Assembly: GCF_024362695.1 (NCBI RefSeq)
Contig: NW_026063280.1
Location: 1-64,000, forward strand
Source of the DNA: Pectinophora gossypiella
Taxonomy: Eukaryota; Arthropoda; Insecta; Lepidoptera; Gelechiidae
DNA length: 64,000 nucleotides
Direction of reading: 5' to 3'
Shown here: in pieces, positions 42,247 through 52,013 of the stretch
Position numbering within the stretch: the stretch's first letter is position 1
Layout of the letters: every line of letters begins with the position of its first letter
Program-made: the position numbers and the translations under genes
The notes under the pieces: model-generated
Told to the model about the DNA's origin: nothing
The model's input: the letters and a program-made list of their open reading frames with translations, nothing else
The model's database searches: none

Positions 42247-45200
42247 CCTTTTGTATGAAAAATCTAAACCACTCAAGTTAGACGTTTGAAATTTGGCATG
42301 CAGGTACCTAAGATACCGTAGAGGTGCACTAAGAAAGGAATTCCCGAAAATCCTACGGGAACGGGAATTAGCGGGAAAATCCTTTTGTATGAAAAATCTA
42401 AACCACTCAAGTTAGACGTTTGAAATTTGGCATGCAGGTACCTTAGATACCGTAGAGGTGTACTAAGAAAGGAATTTCCGAAATTCCTACGGGAACGGGA
42501 ATTAGCGGGAAAATCCTTTTGTATGAAAAATCTAAACCACTCAAGTTACACGTTTGAAATTTGGCATGCAGATACCTTAAGTACCGTAGAGGTGCACTAA
42601 GAAAGGAATTCCCGAAATTCCCACGAGAACGGGAATTAGCAAGAAAATCCTTTTGTATGAAAAATCTAAACCACTCAAGTTAGACGTTTGAAATTTGTCA
42701 CGCAGGTACCTTAGGTACCGTAGAGGTGCATTAAGAAAGGAATTACCGAAATTCCCACGAGAACGGGAATTAGCGGGAAAATCTTTTTGTATGAAAAATC
42801 TAAACCATTCAAGTTAGATGTTTGAAATTTGTCATGCAGGTACCTTAGATACCGTAGAGGTGTACTAAGAAAGGAATTCCCGAAATTCCCACGGGAACGG
42901 GAATTAGCGGGAAAATCCTTTTGTATGAAAAATCTAAACCACTCAAGTTAGACGTTTGAAATTTGGCATGCAGGTACCTTAGATACCGTAGAGGTGTACT
43001 AAGAAAGGAATTTCCGAAATTCTTACGGGAACGGGAATTAGCGGGAAAATCCTTTTGTATGAAAAATCTAAACCACTCAAGTTAGACGTTTGAAATTTGG
43101 CATGCAGATACCTTAAGTACCGTAGAGGTGCACTAAGAAAGGAATTCCCGAAATTCCCACGAGAACGGGAATTAGCAAGAAAATCCTTTTGTATGAAAAA
43201 TCTAAACCACTCAAGTTAGACGTTTGAAATTTGTCATGCAGATACCTTAGGTACCGTAAAGGTGCATTACGAAAGGAATTTCCGAAATTCCCACGAGAAC
43301 GGGAATTAGCAGGAAAATCCTTTTGTATGAAAAATCTAAACCATTCAAGTTAGATGTTTGAAATTTGTCATGCAGGTACCTTAGATACCGTTGAGGTGTA
43401 CTAAGAAAGGAATTTCCGAAAATCCTACGGGAACGGGAATTAGCGGGAAAATCCTTTTGTATGAAAAATCTAAACCACTCAAGTTAGACGTTTGAAATTT
43501 GGCATGCAGGTACCTTAGATACCGTAGAGGTGTACTAAGAAAGGAATTCCCAAAATTCTTACGGAAACGGGAATTAGCGGGAAAATCCTTTTGTATGAAA
43601 AATCTAAACCACTCAAGTTAGATGTTTGAAATTTGTCATGCAGGTACCTTAGATACCGTTGAGGTGTACTAAGAAAGGAATTCCCGAAATTCCCACGGGA
43701 ACGGGAATTAGCGGGAAAATCCTTTTGTATGAAAAATCTAAACCACTCAAGTTAGACGTTTGAAATTTGGCATGCAGATACCTTAAGTACCGTAGAGGTG
43801 CACTAAGAAAGGAATTCCCGAAATTCCCACGAGAACGGGAATTAGCAAGAAAATCCTTTTGTATGAAAAATCTAAACCACTCAAGTTAGATGTTTGAAAT
43901 TTGTCATGCAGGTACTTTAGATACCGTGGAGGTGTACTAAGAAAGGAATTCCCGAAATTCCCACGGGAACGGGAATTAGCGGGAAAATCCTTTTGTATGA
44001 AAAATCAAAACCACTCAAGTTAGACGTTGGAAATTTGGCATGCAGGTACCATAGGTACCGTAGAGGTGCACTAAGAAAGGAATTCCCAAAATTCTCACGG
44101 GAACGGGAATTAGCGGGAAAATCCTTTTGTATGAAAAATCTAAACCATTCAAGTTAGATGTTTGAAATTTGTCATGCAGGTACCTTAGATACCGTAGAGG
44201 TGTACTAAGAAAGGAATTCCCGAAATTCCCACGGGAACGGGAATTAGCGGGAAAATCCTTTTGTATGAAAAATCTAAACCACTCAAGTTAGACAATTGAA
44301 ATTTGGCATGCAGGTACCTTAGATACCGTAGAGGTGCACTAAGAAAGGAATTCCCGAAAATCCTTTTGTATGAAAAATCTAAACCACTCAAGTTAGACGT
44401 TTGAAATTTGGCATGCAGATACCTTAAGTACCGTAGAGGTGCACTAAGAAAGGAATTCCCGAAATTCCTACGAGAACGGGAATTAGCAAGAAAATCCTTT
44501 TGTATGAAAAATCTAAACCACTCAAGTTAGACGTTTGAAATTTGTCATGCAGGTACCTTAGGTACCGTAGAGGTGCACTAAGAAAGGAATTCCCGAAATT
44601 CCCACGAGAACGGGAATTAGCGGGAAAATCCTTTTGTATGAAAAATCTAAACCATTCAAGTTAGATGTTTGAAATTTGTCATGCAGGTACCTTAGATACC
44701 GTAAAGGTGTACTAAGAAAGGAATTCCCGAAAATCTTACGGGATCGGGAATTAGCGGGAAAATCCTTTTGTATGAAAAATCTAAACCACTCAAGTTAGAT
44801 GTTTGAAATTTGTCATGCAGGTACCTTAGATACCGTAGAGGTGTACTAAGAAAGGAATTCCCAAAATTCTCACGGGAACGGGAATTAGCGGGAAAATCTT
44901 TTTGTATGAAAAATCTAAACCATTCAAGTTAGATGTTTGAAATTTGTCATGCAGGTACTTTAGATACCGTAGAGGTGTACTAAGAAAGGAATTCCCGAAA
45001 TTCCCACGGGAACGGGAATTAGCGGGAAAATCCTTTTGTATGAAAAATCAAAACCACTCAAGTTAGATGTTTGAAATTTGTCATGCAGGTACCATAGATA
45101 CCGTAGAGGTGTACTAAGAAAGGAATTCCCGAAAATCCTACGGGAACGGGAATTAGCGGGAAAATCCTTTTGTATGAAAAATCTAAACCACTCAAGTTAG

Positions 45201-45370
45201 ACGTTTGAAATTTGGCATGCAGGTACCTTAGATACCGTAGAGGTGTACTAAGAAAGGAATTCCCAAAATTCTCACGGGAACGGGAATTAGCGGGAAAATC
45301 TTTTTGTATGAAAAATCTAAACCGCTTAAGTTAGACGCTTGAAATTTGGCATGCAGGTACCTTAGTTAAC
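42247..45370 (+). repeat. 134-bp tandem array, about 23 copies
   Basis: Units start at 42247, 42381, 42515 and so on, each with 'ccttttgtatgaaaaatctaaacca', 'caagttagacgtttgaaattt', 'catgcaggtacctta', 'taccgtagaggtg' and 'acgggaacgggaattagcggg'. A unit near 44340 lacks the 'acgggaacgggaattagcgg' part. The last units degrade towards 45470. Small frames on the minus strand are by-products. Confidence 0.92.
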
Positions 45371-45469
45371 TTAAAGCTTAGTTGCAACAGGATATTGCAA
45401 AATTCCCACGGAAACGGGAGTTAGTGGGAAAAAAACATTTGTATGAAAAAATCGAAACCGCGTAAGATA

Positions 45470-45665
45470 GATATTTTCAATTCAATTCAATTAAATTATT
45501 TATTGCATTCCATGTAGTACAATGGGGTGTTACATAGGCATAGGAACTAAAACATGGACCCTGTAGGGCACAGCAACGTTGAAGGGAAGAGAGGAAGTGT
45601 GTATTAAAATTAAAACTCAATGAACAATCAATTAAAAAAAAACAATTCAATCAATTGATTCAATC
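45470..45665 (-). mobile_element. Retroelement 3'-end fragment
   Basis: The inserted stretch runs from an (AATTC)n run ('caattcaattcaatt') with 'atttattgcattccatgtag' to a matching 'caattcaatcaatt' edge. Read on the minus strand it ends with AATAAATAATTTAATTG repeats, like the pentanucleotide tail of a 5'-truncated LINE. It interrupts the decayed end of the 134-bp array. Confidence 0.45.
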
Positions 45666-45874
45666 TAGCATGCATGCATACCTTAGTAAATATAAAGTTT
45701 ATTTTTGGCTGTATTTTGAAAAATGGGAGTTATTGGGAAAAAAAAAATGTACTTATGAAAAAATCTAAACTGCATAAGTATGCACTCCCACACACACAAA
45801 GATCTCTCTCTTATATAACACGCCACGCGGACGAAGTCGCGGGCAAAAGCTAGTTTACTTATAAAGACGCAAAT

Positions 45875-46310
45875 GGGTCGTTCTTCTTTTTTATCGACAA
45901 TAAAAAGACATTTTCTCGATTTATCGGATTTAACATCTTTAAAATTATAACGGCAATAAATATTTTAAAACATCATATAAAGATGTGTCTGTAGAGGACT
46001 ATTTAGTGGTTCTCTTTATCTTGGTAACATACTTTTCTTTGCAGGCGCATTCCAAAAAATATTGTGACAGAGTGGCCCTTTTCATCGGAGACAGCATTTC
46101 AATTTACCACTCTGTCACAGAATTTTGTGAAAAACGATCAAGCTATGTTAATAACTAATTGAGGAACCGATTAGTATTTTGCTTGTATTTTGAGTATAAT
46201 AAGATAACTATATTTTTGGACAATCAAAACATGAAATAAAATTCTAAAACATAACTTATCAGAAGCAGAATGAAGGACAGATCATTGTCGATAAAAAAGA
46301 AGAACGACCC
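45875..46310. mobile_element. MITE, 436 bp, with 27-bp inverted ends and an inner hairpin
   Basis: The left end GGGTCGTTCTTCTTTTTTAT and following 7 bases are exactly inverted at 46284-46310. An inner inverted repeat, TGTGACAGAGTGG and CCACTCTGTCACA, lies at 46063-46119. No coding sequence is present. Flanks AAAT and AAAT-like bases do not give a clear target duplication. Confidence 0.8.
46063..46119. repeat. Hairpin inside the MITE
   Basis: A perfect 13-bp stem (TGTGACAGAGTGG / CCACTCTGTCACA) encloses a loop of about 31 nt. It may be an inner transposon end pair from a nested element. Confidence 0.75.
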
Positions 46311-46376
46311 AAATAACAAACAACTATGCTTGTTATTAATTTGCATACACCTACAGTAAATCCAACTTACCATGAA

Positions 46377-46675
46377 TGTGGGATCGTCGGGCGAGAATTA
46401 AACACGTTAGCACCTTTAACACCTTTTTTTATTGTTTCCTTCTTAATAAGCGCGCAGACATTACACTTTTTTTAATTGAAAATATTAACGATTAACGCAG
46501 ATCAAAAAATAACACCCTTCCACCTCGACTCTCACCCAACGTCTCTTTTCAAAAATCAGTCATCTCAATCTGTTCACACCGTTCATTTCACTCCGTTCAT
46601 TTCAAGTCACTCAGCCATCTTTTCTTTATTCGTCTTCGTTCAGAAATCAACATTCAGCCTCTTACTTATCCCACA
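46377..46675 (-). repeat. Gypsy 3' LTR
   Basis: 299 bp, nearly identical to the 5' LTR; it reads T instead of C in 'caatctgttc' and G instead of T in 'actcagcc'. The adjoining interior sequence (minus strand GGACGGCCGAG) is not a clean polypurine tract. Confidence 0.95.
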
Positions 46676-47423
46676 CTCGGCCGTCCTGAACAATGTCTGC
46701 CCTCAGACACACCCATACACACGCTACAATAATACACTTAACAACTTTACAACTTTTACTTTACTTAAACAATAACTATCACAACATAATATCACAACAC
46801 CTCACACAAAATCTTTCATCCAACTTCTTACACTTTCACATATAACCTCACAAAACAATCTTATCACCTTATATACCTATCAACTTACATACACATACAC
46901 CTTATCACACTGTACATTATAACTCCTTACACATTTTATACAGTCTTATGTTTTTAACCATATACAAAATTAAATGTAAGTTTATGTTTTAGAGTACTTT
47001 AAATGCAAATAAATTGTAGTAATTATCATAATATTACTAACAAAACAGTAAATTCTTTAAACACTAAAGTATGACATATAAGTATTATAGCTTTTTTTTA
47101 AATAACAAAACAATGTTGTAGTCTTGACTACATAAACTATTTTTATGTTATAAGTAAACTTTTTTTTTAAATTAAAAAAAAGATAGACCTTATCACTTAA
47201 GTCTTATCATTATAGGAACTGTTTACAAGTAAGTATATAATTTATAACTGAACAACCATTGGTAAGTACCTATTATCTAGTGACTTTCTTTTAATAGTGT
47301 TAAATAATAAAAAGAATTTACAAAAAAAAACCGACATTCATCCCTTTCATACTGTATAGTAAATTGTGAAAACCTGGAACAAAAAAACATAATTAAATTT
47401 TACATTTACCTAAAATATGGTGT
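46676..47423 (-). other. 3' untranslated interior of the gypsy element
   Basis: About 750 bp of AT-rich, strand-asymmetric sequence (plus strand rich in ACA/CAC) lies between the polyprotein stop and the 3' LTR. No env-like frame was seen. Confidence 0.7.
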
Positions 47424-50400
47424 TTAATTTCTCTCCCATTTCTTCATATACTCTGCACATGTAGTGGTTTTCTTAGGTCCTTCACCAGTATCTGTTATCT
47501 TCTCTACATTGTATCTATCATTTCCATTTATTCCTGTTATCTTGTAGGGTCCCAAATATTTTGCTTTTAGCTTCATAGCTGTTCCAAACTGTGTTCTTTT
47601 AATAGCAACTAAATCTCCTATTTTATACTTTGTGCTGTCTTTTCTTTTCTTATCAAAATTTCTTCTATTTTCTTCTTGTATGTTTAGTATTTGTTCTTTA
47701 GCTCTTTTCCTTGTTTCCTCCCTCTGTTCTATAAAATTACTAATATATTCTTCTTTTAACATATCTATAAGCTGTAGGTCTTCTTTCTGTCTCATTTTAA
47801 CTCCAGTAAGTAGTTCAAATGGTGTTGTTTTTATGCTTCTATGGTAGGTGCTATTTAAAGCTCTCTGTAGTTTACTAGTATGCTTATACCAGTGTGATGG
47901 ATCTTCAATGTTCATCTTGGTAAGTACTGATATTATTGTACGGTGAATACGCTCCACTTGTCCGTTTCCTCTTGGCACTCCTGTAGTTATTTTACAGTGT
48001 TCAATTTCTTCATTAGTGCAGTACTCTTCAAAATCCTTACTAGTGAATGCTGTACCCCTGTCACTGACAATTCTAACTGGATTTCCAAATGTCTGTTGTA
48101 AAATCAATAGTTTTTCAATAGTTTCCTTAGATGTTACTGTTTTCACTGGAAAAATCCATACAAATTTTGTAAATCCATCCACAACAGTCAATATATGGTT
48201 ATATTTCTTCTTAGTTTCTGCTAGAGGGCCAATATGGTCCACATGTAATGTGTGTAATGGTCCGTTTTCTTTATTCAGTGGATGTAGAAATCCCTCTTGC
48301 TTTCCCTCTTTCCTGTTTCCTAAAATACAAGGTACACATGCTGATATAAACTCAGTTATTTTCCTTTCTAGGTTATCTATGTAGTAGTCTTTTCTAATCA
48401 ATTCCATAGTCTTCTTTTTTGCAAAATGACCATTTTCATGAGCTCTTCTTATGATTTCATTTTCCATCTTCCTGGGAACCACTAATGCCTGATCTGGTCC
48501 TTTACATAGTAAGCCTTGATGTAGATAGTAGTCATTATATGATTTTCCTTGTGTCAGTACGTCTTTAATTGCCTTCAAACCATCATCACTTTCTTGGGCA
48601 CACTGTAGCTCCTTGTGTAGGTCTGTTGTTGTTACAGCAACATATGGAATACGACTTAATGCATCAGTATGTCGCATTTTTATACCACTTCGATGTTCAA
48701 TAGTAAAATCATAGTCTTGGAGTAACAGAATCCAACGTGCAACTCTTGTAGACATAGTCAAATCTTTCTTGTTCAATGTCATTTGAAAGGCTTTACAATC
48801 TGTGACTATCTTGAAACATATTCCATGTAGGTTGTGCCTGAATTTCTTGACGCCTTCTATGATGGCTAAAGCCTCTAGCTCATAGCTTGTGTACTTGCTT
48901 TCTGCTTCTGTTGTTCTTCGACTCATGTAATGAACTGGATGCAACTCTCCATCTTCATTGCACTTTTGCATCAATATAGCTGAGTAAGCTGTACAAGAAG
49001 CATCGGTATGTAATTCTGTGATCGCCGTGGGATCATATATTCTTAGTACTGGATCATTTCCTAATTTTTCTTTGAGAGTTCTAAAAACTTGTTTATGTTC
49101 TTCTGTGAAATGAAACTGTTTGTCTTTTCTTAATAAATCTGTTAATGGTTGCGCTATCTGTGCATATCCTTGAATGAATTTTCTGAAGTAAGAACATAGC
49201 CCCAAAAAACTATGTAGTTGTTTGATATTCTGTGGTTCTGGGTATTTCAATACTACCTCAGTTTTCTCTGGAGAAGGCATTACTATTCCATTCTGTATAA
49301 CATGTCCAAGGTATTCTACTTTCTTCACCATAAGTTGTGATTTTTGCCAATTAATATTCAGTCCATATTCTGATGCAATCTGAAGTACTTCTGTTAAACG
49401 CTGAACCGCCTCTTCTTCGTTCTCTGCTGGAATTAATAAATCATCTATGAATATCATTACAATACCGCGTGATATCAAATCCCTGAAAATAGCTGTGATA
49501 TATCTCATGAAAACCTTAGGACACGTAGCCAAACCAAATGGTGCCCTTAAAAATTCATACTGCCCTGTCATGGTAACAAAAGCTGTATATTTTGTACACT
49601 CCTTGTTAATCTTCAAATGAAAATAACCATTTTTCAAGTCAAGAGCTGAAAACACTTTTGCATTAGTCAGTTTGTCAATAAGATTGTCTATAATTGGTAA
49701 TGGGTATTCATCCTTTATTATTTTCTTGTTCAGTAGCCTGTAATCCACACAAATCCTTATGGTATTATCCTTCTTTTTCACTAAAACCAGAGGACTAGCA
49801 TAATCAGAGTAACTAACCTTTATAATTCCGTCTTTCAACCACTGTTCTATCTGCTTGTCGACTTCTTCTTGCTCCTTAACAGAAACACGCCGCGGTCGCT
49901 GTGCCACAGGTATGTCGTCCTTGAGAATGATCTTCAATTCCACTGGTACTTCTTTAGTCTGCTTTGGCTGGTAATTTTCTACTAACTTGATAACTTCTTG
50001 TTTCAGAACTGGATCGCTGACGGTACCTAATAGATCAACAGTGCAAGGAAAACAATTAACATTCGTCAACCACTCTTCGTCTTTCGGAAATAACCACACT
50101 GATCCTTCTTTCATAACCATTACTACAGTTTTCAAAAATTCTTGACCAATTATCAATTTATATGGCATACACTCTTTTGGAACAATATGAAAGGTCACTT
50201 GATAATATTTACGATCATCTACACAGAAATCTATCTTAATAAGTCCCAAAGATCTTACACACGAATCGCCAAGTCCACGCATTGTTATGTTTTCGTCGTA
50301 TTTCTCCACACAAATCGTTGAACAAAAGTCATCACGTATCAAGTTCATGTCACTACCCGAATCGATTAATGCATTTATTTGTTTACCGCACAGTTCAATA

Positions 50401-51533
50401 TTTTTTTCCGGCTTACGCGCAATAATTTCGTTTTTCATAACCTCAATCTTGTTTGTTGAAACATCGGATACGCATATCTCGCTCTCGTTCAAAAATGAAG
50501 ACGTCATCTTGACATTCCGCTCCATACATTCATTCTTTCTAACGTCAAAGTTGTCAGCTTGATTTTGCATATTGCCGCCATCACCGCTGTCATCGTATTC
50601 GCTTGAAATGAGTTTCGCCGATTCCATCGCTCCGAACATCGCCGTTGTATTTCTTGAAGTTGTCGCACTTGACGCTGGTTCATTCTGAGATTGATAAGAT
50701 TGGCGCCACTGCGATCTTCCGTTCACATTCGGTCTTCCGAAATTCCATGATGCCTTATAATTTCCGTTGCTTCGCGATTGGCTGTTATTCGTCATTTCCG
50801 TCTTATTTTTGCATGATGTAGCAATATGTCCGAACTCATTGCACTTGTAGCATTTTGCCCCCTTACTTTTGTTAGGACAATCCGTCGATGAATGACCCTT
50901 ATCTCCGCAGTTGTAACAACGTATGAAAGTAGTTTTGTTTTCATGATGATTTTGTTTTTCTTGACGTTGTTGATATTGTTTTCTTGTCTTAGCTTTCAAT
51001 AATTCGTACACTTGTATTTTTTCCTTGAGTTCTCCATAGGTCTTAATTCCGTATAGCATGATTTTGTTCGATTCTAAATCCATAATTCCGTCAACTATAT
51101 ATTTTATAGCGACATAGTCGGGAAGTTTTCCTCTTTTTCCCAACTCCTTCATAACTAAAAGATAGTCCAAACAACTTTCATCTTTTTTCTTTTTCCGTGC
51201 GCTCATTAGCTCATGTATCGCCTTAGCATCTAATGTGCTTGAAAATTCCTTGGATATAGCTGTTTTTAGGTCGTCCCATGTCTTGAAAGTTTTTTCTGAT
51301 TTTAGCCACAACTCTGCAGTACCGGTAAGTGAACGTCGCGCTACGAGCAGTTGCTGTAATGGAGTCCATCCGAAGATTTCTGCATTATCTTCGATCTCAG
51401 ATATCCATTTATCCACGGAATACGTTCCATCTTGTCCATTAAACCGGTTCACCAGGTCTGCCGTCATTGCTAACATGGTGGATTGTGGTTGCCGAGTGGC
51501 TTCGTAATAATCACCTTTTTCCCTTGACATCAT
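47424..51533 (-). CDS. gag-pol: Ty3/gypsy Gag-Pol polyprotein, 1369 aa
   Basis: A single uninterrupted frame encodes Gag and Pol without a frameshift. Gag covers about residues 1-200, then two CCHC knuckles (CYNCGDKGHSSTDC and CYKCNEFGHIATSC, 206-241). The aspartic protease active site is ALIDSGSDMN (about 389-397). Reverse transcriptase has SPLVLVKKKD, RICVDYRLLN, LRAPFGLATCP and the catalytic FIDD (695-698). RNase H begins LHTDASC (841-847) with TDALSR near 956-961. Integrase has the H-H-C-C finger (1031-1069), catalytic Asp in HVDHIGP (about 1099), Asp in VSDRGTAF (about 1158) and Glu in GQVERIHR (about 1194), then a GDLVAIKRTQF-type C-terminal domain. No stop or frameshift was found. Confidence 0.96.
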   Translation of the reverse strand: MMSREKGDYYEATRQPQSTMLAMTADLVNRFNGQDGTYSVDKWISEIEDNAEIFGWTPLQQLLVARRSLTGTAELWLKSEKTFKTWDDLKTAISKEFSSTLDAKAIHELMSARKKKKDESCLDYLLVMKELGKRGKLPDYVAIKYIVDGIMDLESNKIMLYGIKTYGELKEKIQVYELLKAKTRKQYQQRQEKQNHHENKTTFIRCYNCGDKGHSSTDCPNKSKGAKCYKCNEFGHIATSCKNKTEMTNNSQSRSNGNYKASWNFGRPNVNGRSQWRQSYQSQNEPASSATTSRNTTAMFGAMESAKLISSEYDDSGDGGNMQNQADNFDVRKNECMERNVKMTSSFLNESEICVSDVSTNKIEVMKNEIIARKPEKNIELCGKQINALIDSGSDMNLIRDDFCSTICVEKYDENITMRGLGDSCVRSLGLIKIDFCVDDRKYYQVTFHIVPKECMPYKLIIGQEFLKTVVMVMKEGSVWLFPKDEEWLTNVNCFPCTVDLLGTVSDPVLKQEVIKLVENYQPKQTKEVPVELKIILKDDIPVAQRPRRVSVKEQEEVDKQIEQWLKDGIIKVSYSDYASPLVLVKKKDNTIRICVDYRLLNKKIIKDEYPLPIIDNLIDKLTNAKVFSALDLKNGYFHLKINKECTKYTAFVTMTGQYEFLRAPFGLATCPKVFMRYITAIFRDLISRGIVMIFIDDLLIPAENEEEAVQRLTEVLQIASEYGLNINWQKSQLMVKKVEYLGHVIQNGIVMPSPEKTEVVLKYPEPQNIKQLHSFLGLCSYFRKFIQGYAQIAQPLTDLLRKDKQFHFTEEHKQVFRTLKEKLGNDPVLRIYDPTAITELHTDASCTAYSAILMQKCNEDGELHPVHYMSRRTTEAESKYTSYELEALAIIEGVKKFRHNLHGICFKIVTDCKAFQMTLNKKDLTMSTRVARWILLLQDYDFTIEHRSGIKMRHTDALSRIPYVAVTTTDLHKELQCAQESDDGLKAIKDVLTQGKSYNDYYLHQGLLCKGPDQALVVPRKMENEIIRRAHENGHFAKKKTMELIRKDYYIDNLERKITEFISACVPCILGNRKEGKQEGFLHPLNKENGPLHTLHVDHIGPLAETKKKYNHILTVVDGFTKFVWIFPVKTVTSKETIEKLLILQQTFGNPVRIVSDRGTAFTSKDFEEYCTNEEIEHCKITTGVPRGNGQVERIHRTIISVLTKMNIEDPSHWYKHTSKLQRALNSTYHRSIKTTPFELLTGVKMRQKEDLQLIDMLKEEYISNFIEQREETRKRAKEQILNIQEENRRNFDKKRKDSTKYKIGDLVAIKRTQFGTAMKLKAKYLGPYKITGINGNDRYNVEKITDTGEGPKKTTTCAEYMKKWERN

Positions 51534-51657
51534 TAATCCGTGTTACAAATATCCTTGTCGTCGTAAAACAGTTGTTGATCGCCTTGTAATTATCAAATAT
51601 ATTTCGCCGCGCCGCCACCTTTCCGACACGTGCTGAAAGTCTGCGCCCTCTTCTTTA

Positions 51658-51669
51658 GACGAGCCCCCA
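51658..51669 (-). promoter_or_regulatory. Gypsy primer-binding site (tRNA-Pro type)
   Basis: The minus strand reads TGGGGGCTCGTC four bases inside the 5' LTR. These 12 bases match the 3' end of tRNA-Pro, the primer also used by gammaretroviruses. Confidence 0.8.
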
Positions 51670-51673
51670 AAAT

Positions 51674-51972
51674 TGTGGGATCGTCGGGCGAGAATTAAAC
51701 ACGTTAGCACCTTTAACACCTTTTTTTATTGTTTCCTTCTTAATAAGCGCGCAGACATTACACTTTTTTTAATTGAAAATATTAACGATTAACGCAGATC
51801 AAAAAATAACACCCTTCCACCTCGACTCTCACCCAACGTCTCTTTTCAAAAATCAGTCATCTCAATCCGTTCACACCGTTCATTTCACTCCGTTCATTTC
51901 AAGTCACTCATCCATCTTTTCTTTATTCGTCTTCGTTCAGAAATCAACATTCAGCCTCTTACTTATCCCACA
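51674..51972 (-). repeat. Gypsy 5' LTR
   Basis: 299 bp, TG...CA with the 8-bp inverted ends TGTGGGAT/ATCCCACA. Followed outward by TGAA, which also precedes the other LTR. Confidence 0.95.
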
Positions 51973-52013
51973 TGAATATAACAATGATAATATACATAGT
52001 AAGTGCAAAATAA

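Larger units (their letters stand above)
41992..45853 (+). mobile_element. Non-autonomous Helitron-like element with internal array
   Basis: The right end reads ACGCGGACGAAGTCGCGGGC-AAAAG-CTAG|T, a GC-rich hairpin plus CTAG typical of lepidopteran Helitrons. The left part has a (TCTG)n tract at about 42087-42110, 'aactactggacggatttt' and 'tcacgctacaatcaataggagcagagtagt', segments familiar from these elements. The exact 5' end is uncertain (a TC start near 41992 is my best guess). About 3.1 kb of the element is a tandem array. Confidence 0.7.
46377..51972 (-). mobile_element. Ty3/gypsy LTR retrotransposon, complete, 5.6 kb
   Basis: Two 299-bp LTRs (46377-46675 and 51674-51972) start TGTGGGAT and end ATCCCACA, and differ at about two positions. 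A 4-bp duplication TGAA flanks the element. A primer-binding site complementary to tRNA-Pro lies 4 nt inside the 5' LTR. One long Gag-Pol frame is intact. High LTR identity points to recent insertion. Confidence 0.95.

Noticed and set aside
42060..45370. CRISPR-like array
   Set aside because: Units are contiguous and diverge along their whole length; there are no unique spacers, and the setting is eukaryotic.
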